Shown here piece by piece: positions 9,364 through 18,748 of a DNA stretch of 64,000 nucleotides (its first letter is position 1; each line of letters starts with the position of its first letter). The stretch lies in contig SHYK01000003.1 of the NCBI GenBank assembly GCA_009692845.1, forward strand, positions 191,956-255,955, in the 5' to 3' direction. Source of the DNA: Chloroflexota bacterium. Lineage in GTDB: Bacteria; Chloroflexota; UBA6077; SHYK01. The position numbers were made by a program, and so were the translations under genes. The notes beneath the pieces were generated by a model. That model saw nothing but the letters and a program-made list of their open reading frames with translations, was not told the origin of the DNA and searched no databases.

Positions 9364-9428
9364 CGGCCGTTAGAAGCCGCCGAACCTCTTCGGCGGGCAA
9401 TACCGCCCGGGACCTGGTTCTCCTCGCT

Positions 9429-10541
9429 GTGGTGAGTGTCCTGGCCGCCGCGGCCTTTTATGCACCGTTCCTACTGCACGCTCCCTCGTTGGGAATCATC
9501 CCGTTCGGCGGGAATGGGATGGAGCGGGTCTATGGAATGTGGGATGGACCCAAGTTCATTACCGTCGCCGCTACGCTGTGGGACTTGAATCCGGATAACC
9601 CGGCCTACGCCTGGTGGCCGATTCCACCCTTCGACCATGCCGATCGGTTTCCGCTCTACCCCCTGCTGATCCGCGCGCTCTCTCCCTTGCTTGGCTACTG
9701 GGTATCCAGTCTGGCGATATCCGTGGCGGCAAGCACTGGAGTCACCCTCGCTCTGTACGGCTTTCTGCGACGGATGGGATCGAGCCCGACCGAGGCTTTC
9801 TGGGTGGCCCTGGTTAGCATATTCTGGCCGCCGCGCGGGCTCCTCTATCGCTACGTCACCATGGCTGAGCCGTTGTTCATCCTCGGTATCCTGGGAGCGG
9901 CCTACGCGTTCAAGACCCGAAGATACCTGCTGTGCGGACTCATCGGTGCGCTCGCGGTCGCGACCCGCTCTAATGGTTTCCTGGTGGTGGCTGGGTTCGG
10001 TCTGATGGCAATAGGTCAAGTTTGGGCGACCCGCGACCGCGGATTCTGGTCGGCGGTGTTTCGGATTCGGGGGATGCTGCTGATTCCGCTCAGCCTGGGA
10101 GGAATCTATCTCTGGGACCAGCTGTGGTTCGGGGACTGGCTAGCCTCGCTCCACGCTCACGAAGCGGTTTGGCCCGAAGCCAGCCTGTATCCGGCGCTGG
10201 TCTATCCTTCCTTCGGGGCGAGCGGCGAAGGTGTTCCGTATCTCTTCGTGCTGGTCCTGGCCGGCATCGTGGAGCTCGTTCGACGGGGCCACGGCGATCT
10301 CGCCGCTTTGAGCCTGATATTTTACGGACCGAGTCTGTTCGTGCCGACCGATGTGAGCAGGTATCTCTTGCCCATTCTGCCCTTCACTTTTTCGCTGGCC
10401 GGCGCTCGCTTCCTGGCTTCGGTGCCGATCCGGGTGGCGCTTTTGCTGAGTCTGCCGCTGGTCTATGCCTATGCCTGGACGACACTCCTCCACCCCAACT
10501 ACCAGGCCCAATTTGATGCCCTCTACCGACTGCTCCGTTAG
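9429..10541 (+). CDS. GT-C fold membrane glycosyltransferase-like protein
   Basis: Polytopic protein with about nine hydrophobic segments and a luminal acidic loop between the first two ('WDGPKFITVAATLWD', then 'FPLYPLLIRALSP'), an arrangement resembling PIG-V/GT-C mannosyltransferases that use polyprenyl-phosphate sugars. The first membrane helix seems to begin upstream of the GTG at 9429 (in-frame hydrophobic codons run back to about 9411), so the N-terminus is uncertain. Donor and acceptor are unknown. Confidence 0.6.
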   Translation: MVSVLAAAAFYAPFLLHAPSLGIIPFGGNGMERVYGMWDGPKFITVAATLWDLNPDNPAYAWWPIPPFDHADRFPLYPLLIRALSPLLGYWVSSLAISVAASTGVTLALYGFLRRMGSSPTEAFWVALVSIFWPPRGLLYRYVTMAEPLFILGILGAAYAFKTRRYLLCGLIGALAVATRSNGFLVVAGFGLMAIGQVWATRDRGFWSAVFRIRGMLLIPLSLGGIYLWDQLWFGDWLASLHAHEAVWPEASLYPALVYPSFGASGEGVPYLFVLVLAGIVELVRRGHGDLAALSLIFYGPSLFVPTDVSRYLLPILPFTFSLAGARFLASVPIRVALLLSLPLVYAYAWTTLLHPNYQAQFDALYRLLR

Positions 10542-10567
10542 TCTGGCCTGGCGCGAACCCTCTACCC

Positions 10568-10658
10568 GGTTCGGTAGGGGAGGGGCTTGTCCCCCGCCGT
10601 CCGGACTGGGAGACCATCCGGTAGGAGAGGGCCTTGTGCCCTCCCCTACCGGATGGTC
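10568..10658. repeat. GC-rich hairpin repeat, copy 1
   Basis: Two modules. The first (10568-10600) contains GGGGCTTGTCCCCCG. The second (10612-10658) is an almost perfect inverted repeat: 21-nt arms differing at one position around the loop CTTGT, including GAGGGCCTTGTGCCCTC at its tip. Related copies occur near 20657 and 54299. The second arm ends just before the next gene's start codon, where it could block or insulate translation, or simply be a mobile palindromic repeat. Confidence 0.75.
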
Positions 10659-12752
10659 ATGACTGCGATCCTGGAACCGCCCACCATTCAAGCGGCGAAT
10701 CGCACTCGCTCCGGCCGATTCCGCCCACCGTTCAATGTCAATCGGCTGCTCGGCTATGCGATCCCACTCCTCGTTCCGGGCTGCCTGGTCCTGGCTCTGG
10801 CCCATCATCTGGCCTTTGTGATTGGAATCACGAATCTCGACTATTTCCCGCAGGTTGACTGGGCACTGCGCCTGGAGCCCACTCGGTGGGTCGACTGGGT
10901 CAACTGGCAATATCCGGTCGGATTTCCGTGGCTGGTCCGACTTGGTATCGGAGCTGGCATTGACGCGGCTCGCCTGGGTCAGACGTTCTCCGTCCTCGGT
11001 GGGGTCTTCGCATTGTTCGGGGTGTACGGCCTGGCGAGGGCGGTGGGGGGAAGCCGGACCTTCGCGGTCGTTTGCCAGGTGTTTGCGGCACTCAACGCGC
11101 GCTTCTTGTTCTTCAGCGGTTTCGAGGGCAACGACATGCTGGCGGCGGGCTTGCAGGATTGCTCGCTGGGATTGGTCGCGCTGGCCCTGGCCCGAGGTGA
11201 GAAAGACGGATCTCCGAAGGCCATCTGGATTGGCCTCGCTGCGGTAAGCGCCGGCCTGGGCTACCTGATTCGATACACCAGCCTCGTGACAGCAGGGGCG
11301 GCCGGTCTGGTGCTGGTGGCGATCGCCCTGCGGTCGTCCAGGCGAGATGCCTGGCGCGCCGTGGTGCTCTACGGCGTGCTCTTCGTCCTGGCCTCCGCAC
11401 CCCAGTGGGTCCCGACTCTGGTGGTGACCGGATCGCCGCTCAGCAATGACCAGGGGCCGAATGTGTGGTTCGCGGTGTTCGAGAAGACCGATTTCATCAA
11501 GGACTGGGCCGACGCCCCCCCCGGTATCACGGTCGCCGGGGTGTTTGCTCGGGCTCCAGGCCAATTCGTGGAGCATTGGTGGACGAACTTCCAGAGCTTT
11601 TGGTTTTCGCCGGATGGGGCCTTGCTCGGGGTTCCGCTCGGCATGGCGGGTCCGGTTGGGCTGGTCTACCTGCTGGCTAGCCGAGGACCCGGCTGGCCGA
11701 TCAAGCTGCTGCTGGCCATCTTTGTCAGCCTCCACGTGAGCGCCCTCTCGATGATGCGGCTGGATCCGCGCTTCCTCAACCTGCTGATTGCTCCGTTCAC
11801 CGTGGCGGCGGTCTACCTCTTCGCTCAAACCTTGCCGAGCCACCTGCGGTGGAGGCGGTTTTCGGTCCGAGTCGGCCCGGCCCTAACCGGGCTGGGCCTC
11901 TTGCTGGCGGCGCCGGCGTTCGTCGCATTTCTCAAAGATCAGCCGCAGATGGCCCGGGACATCGTCCAAGTCAGCGACCTGCTCCACGGCGCCGGAATGC
12001 AGCGGCCGGAAGAAGTGCTGAGCACCGAATTGACTCTCGAAGACCTGGGTGCCACGAGCCGGCTGCGCTTTCCCCAGGCATATTGGGTCGCTCCGGGCAT
12101 TGAAAGCCTGTCGACTCTATTGGAAACCGCCCGCGCTCAGGGTTTCCGATTCCTGGTGTATGGCCCAGCTGGGCCGAGGTCGTATCCCAAGCTGGCCGAC
12201 CTCTCGCTTCTCGATACACGGCGAGCTGGGCTCACCCCGATCTGGGGCGGTATCCCCCGGCCGCCCATCGCGGTTTATCGAATCGAACCGGCTGGTCCGG
12301 CGATTGAACGACAGATGGCTGCTTTCGGGGGAGCTATCGATTTACGACGCGCCGAGGCGATGGGCGACCAGTCGGTGGCCGACACGCCGAGCTGGAACCT
12401 CGGCGTGTATCTTCACTGGGGTGCCCGAGCACCGGTTTCTCGTTCCTACAAGGTGTTCGTGCATCTCGTGGATCTGGCCGGACGCGTCGTCGCTCAGGAT
12501 GACGGCGTACCGGCCGTATGGACCTATCCGACCACCGCCTGGCGTCCCGGCGAAAGCGTGATCGACTATCACGCGCTCAGGATCCCGGCCGCGCAGCTCG
12601 GTCAGCTCCTGACCCTGACGGTAGGGCTTTACGACGAGCAGACCGGGGTGCGGCTGCCTCGGACCGACAATGCCGGCTCGGTCGATGAGGCGATCCTAGG
12701 AACGGTGTCAATCGAGGCCGGGTCGATTTCCTTCCTCCCGGCGGACGGCTAG
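10659..12752 (+). CDS. GT39/GT-C-like membrane protein with C-terminal beta domain
   Basis: About eleven hydrophobic segments in the first 440 residues with a short acidic stretch after the first helix ('ITNLDYFPQVDWALRLEP'), as in GT39/ArnT-like dolichyl- or undecaprenyl-phosphate-sugar transferases. A soluble C-terminal part (about residues 560-697) looks beta-rich ('YLHWGARAPV', 'FVHLVDLAGRVVAQDDG'). Translation probably starts at 10659 (or 10653); the longer open frame from 10587 would read through the hairpin repeat. Substrate unknown. Confidence 0.6.
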   Translation: MTAILEPPTIQAANRTRSGRFRPPFNVNRLLGYAIPLLVPGCLVLALAHHLAFVIGITNLDYFPQVDWALRLEPTRWVDWVNWQYPVGFPWLVRLGIGAGIDAARLGQTFSVLGGVFALFGVYGLARAVGGSRTFAVVCQVFAALNARFLFFSGFEGNDMLAAGLQDCSLGLVALALARGEKDGSPKAIWIGLAAVSAGLGYLIRYTSLVTAGAAGLVLVAIALRSSRRDAWRAVVLYGVLFVLASAPQWVPTLVVTGSPLSNDQGPNVWFAVFEKTDFIKDWADAPPGITVAGVFARAPGQFVEHWWTNFQSFWFSPDGALLGVPLGMAGPVGLVYLLASRGPGWPIKLLLAIFVSLHVSALSMMRLDPRFLNLLIAPFTVAAVYLFAQTLPSHLRWRRFSVRVGPALTGLGLLLAAPAFVAFLKDQPQMARDIVQVSDLLHGAGMQRPEEVLSTELTLEDLGATSRLRFPQAYWVAPGIESLSTLLETARAQGFRFLVYGPAGPRSYPKLADLSLLDTRRAGLTPIWGGIPRPPIAVYRIEPAGPAIERQMAAFGGAIDLRRAEAMGDQSVADTPSWNLGVYLHWGARAPVSRSYKVFVHLVDLAGRVVAQDDGVPAVWTYPTTAWRPGESVIDYHALRIPAAQLGQLLTLTVGLYDEQTGVRLPRTDNAGSVDEAILGTVSIEAGSISFLPADG

Positions 12753-12825
12753 CGGTGGGTCGAGTGTTTGGGGCTGCCGATTTCTTAGGTCGACGAGCTC
12801 GCATTCCTCACGATCCGCTCGGCCG

Positions 12826-13194
12826 TCAGGTCTTCGCTGTGGCAGCCAAGCGTTTCATCGCCCGCTGCGCGCCCTCATATTTCCAGCGGTAGAGGGGATT
12901 GCCGACCAACCGCCCGGTCACTTGCCACAGCGCATCTCGGGCGCCCGGGTGCCGGCCCCGGTGCTCGGCCAGCGTCTGGCGAGCGGCGTCCGGATGGATC
13001 GCGAAATACAGAGAGAACAGCTTGCCGTCCTGAGCGAGCGTCTCGAGCCAGATCGCCTCGGGGTCATCCATGTGCGCGTAGGCCTCGATGGCCCCGTTCA
13101 GAATGTGGAAGGCGTAATCGATCGCCGCCTGACCGGCCAGGTTCTCCAGACGGTATTCCCGGATCCGCTCGCTGAGATCGCCAAGATCCGACAT
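12826..13194 (-). CDS. Hypothetical protein
   Basis: 122 residues, mostly predicted helix and rich in charged residues, with no motif I recognise. The composition is that of a normal soluble protein. It ends about 75 nt from the stop of the upstream convergent gene and lies 46 nt downstream of the P-loop gene on the same strand, so the two may be co-transcribed. Confidence 0.6.
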   Translation of the reverse strand: MSDLGDLSERIREYRLENLAGQAAIDYAFHILNGAIEAYAHMDDPEAIWLETLAQDGKLFSLYFAIHPDAARQTLAEHRGRHPGARDALWQVTGRLVGNPLYRWKYEGAQRAMKRLAATAKT

Positions 13195-13240
13195 GGCCGG
13201 AGTCTAAGGGATTGAGCGGGCCGCTTTTCGGGTCTCGCGG

Positions 13241-13795
13241 TTAGAAACGGGGCCAACCACAGGAAGCGATGATCTCCTGGGCGATTTCCCGCGGGGTGCG
13301 GCCATCGGTTTCCACCAGCAGGTCCTCGACGGCTTCCTTCTCCATCAATGGAGCGAGCTCGGCCGCTCGCTCGACGTGCCAGGTGGCGTCGCGGGCGGCG
13401 CCTAGACCACTGTAGCGATGCCACAATCGATCCTGAAGGATGTCGATCGGAGCGGAGAGCCGGATCACGGTGATCGCCGCTTTCGGGACGGCCCATGCGT
13501 AGCCTTCCAACTCGTCGCGTGACTCCAGGACCCGAGCGATCACTAGATGGGTGGCGCCAGCGGTGGCGTCGTTCTTCCACACGTCTCGCAGATTGCGCAG
13601 AGCGAGCTTTTGCTGGAAGCGGTCGTTGCGCGGCGGAGGAAAGCACCAGCTCAGCATGTCCAGATCGATGAACGCATGAGGGACCGGGGGGTCATGCAAC
13701 AGTGTGGAGATCTCGGCCCCGATGGTCGTCTTGCCGGCGCCGGGTGGCCCGGTAAGCAGCAAGGTCGGAACGATTTGCGATGTAGCTTCGATCAT
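13241..13795 (-). CDS. P-loop kinase-like NTPase
   Basis: The Walker A motif 'GPPGAGKTT' lies at about residues 16-24. 'FIDLDMLSW' is a likely substrate or Walker-B-like acidic segment. The length (184 aa) and a late 'DRLWHRYSG' lid-like Arg region fit small-molecule kinases of the adenylylsulfate/gluconate/shikimate-kinase class. The substrate cannot be inferred. It is divergent from the DsbD-domain gene at 13876. Confidence 0.65.
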   Translation of the reverse strand: MIEATSQIVPTLLLTGPPGAGKTTIGAEISTLLHDPPVPHAFIDLDMLSWCFPPPRNDRFQQKLALRNLRDVWKNDATAGATHLVIARVLESRDELEGYAWAVPKAAITVIRLSAPIDILQDRLWHRYSGLGAARDATWHVERAAELAPLMEKEAVEDLLVETDGRTPREIAQEIIASCGWPRF

Positions 13796-13875
13796 ATTCG
13801 CGCCCTTTATCGGCCATCAGGGGCTACTCAACGCGGACAGCCGTCCATGTATAAACAGGGCTGCTGGAGGTGATT

Positions 13876-14352
13876 ATGTCGGAGCCGCGCCGGGGGCGGG
13901 TCGAGGCGCAGCGTCACGGGGTGTTCGTGGACGCCTGGGTCGAGACCCCAAGTGATGCTTCGATCCTGGATCGGACGGCGCACGTCGCTCTGCGCATCCC
14001 GTTCGGCGTGCATATTTATGGTGCGCCCGCACCGCGGGGCTTGACCGCTCTTGAGATCGGGCTGGTTCCGAAGGATGACGTCCAGGCGGGAGCAGCGAGC
14101 ATACCCGCCCCTCGGCCGCTCCACCTGCCGGATGCCAACCCGAGCCCATTTGGCGCCCGGGAAATGGCACTGCTGTTCGGCGGAAGCCAGGAAATGGTCG
14201 GTTATGAGGATCAAGTCGAGGTGGTGCTTCCTTTCACCGTGCAGGGATGGGCGCAGCCGGTGACGGTGGACATCCGAGTCCATTTCCAAGCATGCAACAA
14301 TTCGGTGTGCTTCCCGGCCGACGAAGTTACCCTTCAGCTCGCCTTGCTCTAG
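13876..14352 (+). CDS. DsbD N-terminal-domain-like protein without signal peptide
   Basis: The C-terminal half matches the immunoglobulin-like N-terminal domain of thiol:disulfide reductase DsbD, ending in the Cys pair 'FQACNNSVCFPAD' (about residues 140-152; four residues between Cys versus five in the classical domain). No signal peptide, membrane segment or thioredoxin domain is attached, which is unusual for a domain known in the periplasm. The ATG at 13876 is preferred over the GTG at 13870 because GGAGG is at 13866-13870. It is followed 13 nt later by purB. Confidence 0.6.
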   Translation: MSEPRRGRVEAQRHGVFVDAWVETPSDASILDRTAHVALRIPFGVHIYGAPAPRGLTALEIGLVPKDDVQAGAASIPAPRPLHLPDANPSPFGAREMALLFGGSQEMVGYEDQVEVVLPFTVQGWAQPVTVDIRVHFQACNNSVCFPADEVTLQLALL

Positions 14353-14365
14353 AGAGTGATCTGAC

Positions 14366-15694
14366 ATGCCGCTTCCGGTCCGTTATTCCGCCGAAGTGCC
14401 CGAAATGGAAGAGATCTGGTCTCCCGTCGGCTATTTCCGGGCCCAGACCAGCATCTGGCTGGCCGAATGCGTGGCCCTCCATGAGCTGGAAGGGTCGCCC
14501 AGCGATGACGAGCTCGAGCAAATCAGGCAAGCGCTGCAGCTCAGCACCGAGGACCTGGCCAACCTCACTCGGGCCGAAGGCCATGAGACGAACAAGCTGC
14601 TGCGGCTCGTCCAATCCAGGCTGACGGTCGAGCTGGGCAACCTTATTCATCGAGGCAACACCAGCAGCGACGTTCTAGATACCAGCCTGGCACTCCAGAT
14701 CATCGGCTCGCTCGCGCTCTTGTCGGCCGACTTCGAGGAGCTCGCCATGGTGCTCGCGTCGCTGGCCGTCCAGCATGAGGGGACGCTTCAAGTCGCTCGG
14801 ACCCATGGCCAGCATGCGATCCCCCACACTTTTGGGCGTCAGGTGCTCGGCTGGTACGCGGAGGTGGAGCGCTGCCTGGAGCGCATCGAGCGGGCCCGCC
14901 ACGTGATTTCGGTGGGGAAGCTTTCCGGCGAGGTGGGCACCAACGTGTTCATTTCAGCGCAGCTCGAAGAACGAGCCCTGGCGGATTTGAATATGCGGAC
15001 CGATCCGGCCCCCACTCAGGTCATCGCGCGGGATCGCCACGCCGAAGTGATCTGTCTGATGGCGGTGAATGCGGCTACGCTCTGTCGGATCGCGACGAAC
15101 ATCAGTCTGCTCGGAATCACCGATTTGGGCGAGGTGCAGGAGCCCTTCGATGCGGAGGCCCAGCAAGGCTCGAGTGCAATGCCGCACAAACGAAACACCG
15201 AGCTGAGCGAGCGGGTGCGGGGCTTGAGCCGGCGGGTCTGGAGCGCTGCTCAGGAGGAGCTTTCGGCGTCGGTGCTGTGGCTCGAAAGGGATATCAGCCA
15301 CTCTTCCACTGAGCGGTTCACCTTCCCGGACACTTTTGGCTGCCTTGCCTATTCGGCCCGCCTGACGACCAAGATTCTGAGTGGATTGGTCGTAAACTCG
15401 GATCGGATGCACGCCAACACCGAAAGGACGCTGGGAGCGATCTATGCGGCCCGGCTCCTCAATGCGATTCTGGAAGGCGGGCAGGCAAGCCGAACCGAGG
15501 CTTATGAGCTCGTGAAGCACCTCGCCCAGAAGGCGATGGACACGGGTGTTCCCCTGCAAAGATTGGCGCGCGACGAGCCCAAACTGATAGCTCTGCTCGA
15601 CGGGGCCGATCTAGAAGAGCTGTTCCGCCCCGATTTTTACCTGAGGAACATTCGGGTCGCTTATGAGCGAGCGGGCCTGATCAACGGCGACTGA
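14366..15694 (+). CDS. purB: Adenylosuccinate lyase
   Basis: Fumarase/aspartase-superfamily lyase acting twice in purine synthesis (SAICAR to AICAR; adenylosuccinate to AMP). The signature 'SSAMPHKRNTELSERVRGL' carries the catalytic flexible-loop serine (about residue 268). 'HRGNTSSDVLDT' and 'RTHGQHAIPHTFG' supply the other conserved regions. Length is normal (442 aa). It is separate from the minus-strand pur genes and points towards them. Confidence 0.95.
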   Translation: MPLPVRYSAEVPEMEEIWSPVGYFRAQTSIWLAECVALHELEGSPSDDELEQIRQALQLSTEDLANLTRAEGHETNKLLRLVQSRLTVELGNLIHRGNTSSDVLDTSLALQIIGSLALLSADFEELAMVLASLAVQHEGTLQVARTHGQHAIPHTFGRQVLGWYAEVERCLERIERARHVISVGKLSGEVGTNVFISAQLEERALADLNMRTDPAPTQVIARDRHAEVICLMAVNAATLCRIATNISLLGITDLGEVQEPFDAEAQQGSSAMPHKRNTELSERVRGLSRRVWSAAQEELSASVLWLERDISHSSTERFTFPDTFGCLAYSARLTTKILSGLVVNSDRMHANTERTLGAIYAARLLNAILEGGQASRTEAYELVKHLAQKAMDTGVPLQRLARDEPKLIALLDGADLEELFRPDFYLRNIRVAYERAGLINGD

Positions 15695-15789
15695 GTCCGG
15701 CGCCCAGAAGCGGAAATCAAGCGAAATCTCGTCGTAGCTCCAGTAATCGAAGCTAACCTCACTCGCTGAGGAGATGGAAAATAATTCCC

Positions 15790-17409
15790 TTGCGCATACG
15801 TTTGCTGTTGGTTCTCGCCGTGTCGTCGGTGGCGGTCGCGCTGCTCCCGATGTCCCCGGGTGGGACCAACACGCTCTCTCCGAATGCCGCCGCCGCCCAG
15901 GTCCGCCAGCAAGACCAACCAGCCGACCCGGATGCGGACGACGTACGCGAGCGCCAGGAATATTTCCACAATCAACGGGCTGCCCCAGCCGACGAGATCC
16001 CGGCCGGTGCGCTGCTCCGAGCCCGCCAACAGCTCGATACGCGTCTGCAAGCTCGGGCGATCCCGATTGCCCCCCAAGGGAGACCGGGTGCCGCAGTGGG
16101 AGGCCAGAGTGTCGTCGAGAGCGGCCTGGACCGCCATCGGCCCCAAGCCGATTGGAGCGGGTCTGAGCGGCTTTGGCACTGGAACGCTGCCCAACTCAGG
16201 ACGGGTGACGTCCGTCGCGGTGGTGGACGCCAGCACCGCCTATATCGGCGCAGCCGGCGGTGGAGTGTGGAAGACCACCGACGGGGGCACGACGTGGACC
16301 CCACTCACTGACACCGGTCCGGCCATCTCCACGGGCGCGGTCGGCTCGATTGCCCTGGACCCGAACAACTCCAACATCGTCTACGTGGGTCTGGGCGAGG
16401 AGAATTTTTCCAGCGACAGCTACTACGGATACGGAATTCTGAAGTCGACTGATGCCGGCGCCAGTTGGACGCTCGTCAGCCCTGAGATCTTCAGCCGCTC
16501 CCGCATCGGCCGCATCGCGGTGGACCCCAATAACTCGAGCATTCTCTACGCGGCTGTCTGCGTCCAGAGCGCGTCAACCGCCGGGATCGCCAAAACACCG
16601 ATGGGGGTGCCACCTGGGTTGCGGCCGCATTGGGCAGCATATGCTGTCAGGTCACGGACGTGGTGATCGACTCAAGCACGAACCCCAGCACCGTCTACGC
16701 GGCGCAGGGGATTACGTCGGGGCATTCCACGAACGGCGTGTGGAAGACCACGACAAACTTGTCCAATACCAGCGGCAATTGGACGAAGCTGCCCGGGAGC
16801 GGCTCCAATTTGTTCCCCACTTCGGCGAGTGTCAGCGGGGCCGGGCGGATCCGCCTCGCAGTGGCTCAGGCAACGCTCTATGCGGTAGTCCACCGAGTCG
16901 ATGATAGTGCGCTCATGGGCGCCTGGAAGACCATCGATGGCGGGACCAATTGGACGCAGACCACCCATCCCGAAACCTCCAGCGGGACCACCGGTTCGTC
17001 TATCTGCTCCCAGTGTTGGTACGACCTCGACATCGCCGTTTTCCCGACCGATCCGAATATCGTCTACGTCCTGGGAGTGGAGGCATTCCGAAGCACCGAC
17101 GGTGGATCGAGCTGGGCCCAGATCAGCAATGGGTACACCGCGCCCTACAAGGTCCACGTGGACCAGCACGCCATAGGATTCATCCCCGGAAACGCGAGTG
17201 GCTTCTACCTGGGCAACGACGGTGGCATGTACAAGTCGCTCGACGCCGGCGCAAACTTCACAAACCTCAATGCAACGCTGCAAACCACTCAGTTCTATCG
17301 GGGTTCGGCGCACCCGATGTCCTCCTCCGAAGTAGACGACACGCTATCGGGTGGGTGGAGACGGGGGAGGGATGAACTCTCCGTCCTCGTAGCCTTGAAG
17401 CCGAGCTAG
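15790..17409 (+). pseudogene. VPS10/sortilin-like BNR-repeat exported protein, frameshifted and truncated
   Basis: A TTG-initiated signal peptide (about residues 1-37) starts a secreted beta-propeller protein with repeated Asp-box units ('GGGVWKTTDGGTTWTP', 'GILKSTDAGASWTL', 'AFRSTDGGSSWAQ', 'GMYKSLDAGANF'). The coherent protein needs three frames: a shift from frame 1 to 2 at the six-C run 16070-16075 (one extra base) and back at the A run 16592-16595 (one missing base). After 'TTQFYRGSAHP' (about 17314) similarity to the family stops and the frame ends at 17409, well short of the usual length. Both indels are in homopolymers, so sequencing error is possible, but the 3' truncation looks real. 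The 17410-17558 stretch holds no gene I can support. Confidence 0.7.
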
Positions 17410-17558
17410 CCGCGGCGCTGAGACTCCCGAAAACCTCGTTAGCCGCCCTTTCAGTAGCGGCTCACGACCGCGCAGGAAGCACCGCTCGCACCTCCTCAAT
17501 CGTGGCCGAATCGGGGAGCCAGCCAATGTGCCAAGTAAGATCGTCGCGTTATTCCGTG

Positions 17559-17831
17559 CTACACCGTGTCGCGGGGGGTGGAGACATCCTCGATTTGGAT
17601 GCGGTAGTCCTCGATGACTGGGTTGGCGAGCAGCTTGCGGCACATGTCATCCGCGTGGCGCTCGGCGGCGGCTCGGTTCGGCACGTCCAGTTGAATCTCG
17701 AAGTATTTGCCCGCGCGCACCTGGTTGACCTCCCCGAACTGGAGCGAGCGCAGCGCGCCCAGGATAGCCTCCCCTTGGGGGTCGTTGACGATCGGCTTGA
17801 GCATCACGTGAACCCGAGCTAGCCAGGTCAA
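17559..17831 (-). CDS. purS: Phosphoribosylformylglycinamidine synthase subunit PurS
   Basis: Small (90 aa) subunit bridging PurQ and PurL in FGAM synthase. It has the family start 'VMLKPIVNDPQGEAI', the central 'VRAGKYFEIQL' and the late helix 'MCRKLLANPVIEDYRI'. It overlaps the purC stop as ATGA. purQ and purL do not follow; instead the strand runs into the 3' end of the broken VPS10-like gene. Confidence 0.92.
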   Translation of the reverse strand: MTWLARVHVMLKPIVNDPQGEAILGALRSLQFGEVNQVRAGKYFEIQLDVPNRAAAERHADDMCRKLLANPVIEDYRIQIEDVSTPRDTV

Positions 17832-18748
17832 GCGGCGGATCCCTTGACGATCCGAGTGTAGGCGTCGCGATACTTTTCCATCGTGCGCTCGATCACCGGC
17901 GCTGGAATAGCCGGTGGGGGCGGCTCGTGGGCCCAGCCCGTCGAGTCCAGGTAGTCGCGAACGTACTGCTTGTCGAAGCTGGGCTGGGCGCCGCCGGGCG
18001 CGTACTGGTCGGCAGGCCAGAAGCGCGATGAATCCGGGGTGAGCGCTTCGTCGATCAGGATGATCGAGCCATCCAGGATGCCGAACTCGAACTTGGTGTC
18101 GGCCAGAATGATGCCTTGCTTTTCGCAGAGCGCAGCCGCCTGACCGTAGAGACGGAGGCTGATATCCCCCAGTTTCTCGGTCAGCTCCGATCCCACCATG
18201 TCGGCCATTTTGGACGTGCTGATGTTCTCGTCATGGCCAGTTTCCGCTTTGGTGGAGGGCGTGAAGATTGGTTCCGGTAGGCGCGAGGACTCCACCAGCC
18301 CGGCTGGGAGCTGATGTCCGATGCACATCCCCGTCTTGCGGTAATCCGCCCAGCCGGACCCGGCCAGGTAGCCGCGGACGACGCACTCGATGTCGACGCG
18401 CTTCGCTTTGTGGACCAGCATCGAGCGACCCTGGAGACGACTTCCCCAGGACTCGGGTAGATCTAAGTCCCCGATGTCGGTCGAGATGAGGTGATTTCGC
18501 ACAACATCGGTCGTCCGCTCGAGCCAGAATTCCGAAAGGGCGGAAAGCACGATCCCCTTGCCAGGAAAGGGCTCCGCCATGACCACGTCGAAGGCGGACA
18601 GTCGGTCGCTGGCGACCATAAGCAAGCGGTCGCCCAGGTCGTACATATCGCGCACTTTCCCGCGGGAAAAGAGCTTGAAACCCGGGAGATCGGTTGAGAT
18701 GAGCGGCTCCGGGGCGGGGCCGCCAAACAGGAAGGGATGATCGATCAT
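17828..18748 (-). CDS. purC: SAICAR synthase
   Basis: ATP-dependent ligation of aspartate to CAIR. The glycine-rich ATP loop 'FSRGKVRDMYDLGD' is at about residues 26-40, then 'SDRLSAFDVVM' and the late 'FILI/IDEALTPDSSRFW' region that binds substrate and magnesium. At 306 aa it has the longer fungal/Chloroflexi-style architecture rather than the 240-aa form. It overlaps the purD-purE stop by 4 nt. Confidence 0.94.
   Translation of the reverse strand: MIDHPFLFGGPAPEPLISTDLPGFKLFSRGKVRDMYDLGDRLLMVASDRLSAFDVVMAEPFPGKGIVLSALSEFWLERTTDVVRNHLISTDIGDLDLPESWGSRLQGRSMLVHKAKRVDIECVVRGYLAGSGWADYRKTGMCIGHQLPAGLVESSRLPEPIFTPSTKAETGHDENISTSKMADMVGSELTEKLGDISLRLYGQAAALCEKQGIILADTKFEFGILDGSIILIDEALTPDSSRFWPADQYAPGGAQPSFDKQYVRDYLDSTGWAHEPPPPAIPAPVIERTMEKYRDAYTRIVKGSAA

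Noticed and set aside
10587-10658. N-terminal extension of the second GT-C protein
   Set aside because: The added residues translate the hairpin repeat; ATG at 10659 gives a sensible N-terminus.
10140-11843. Long minus-strand open frame (567 codons) opposite the GT-C genes
   Set aside because: Low-complexity Gln/Arg/Asp-rich translation antisense to membrane proteins; it spans two genes and an intergenic repeat.
17320-17560. Possible IS200/IS605 right end or guide-RNA scaffold between the broken propeller gene and purS
   Set aside because: Several short inverted repeats are present, but no transposase, TnpB remnant or consistent end motif could be supported.
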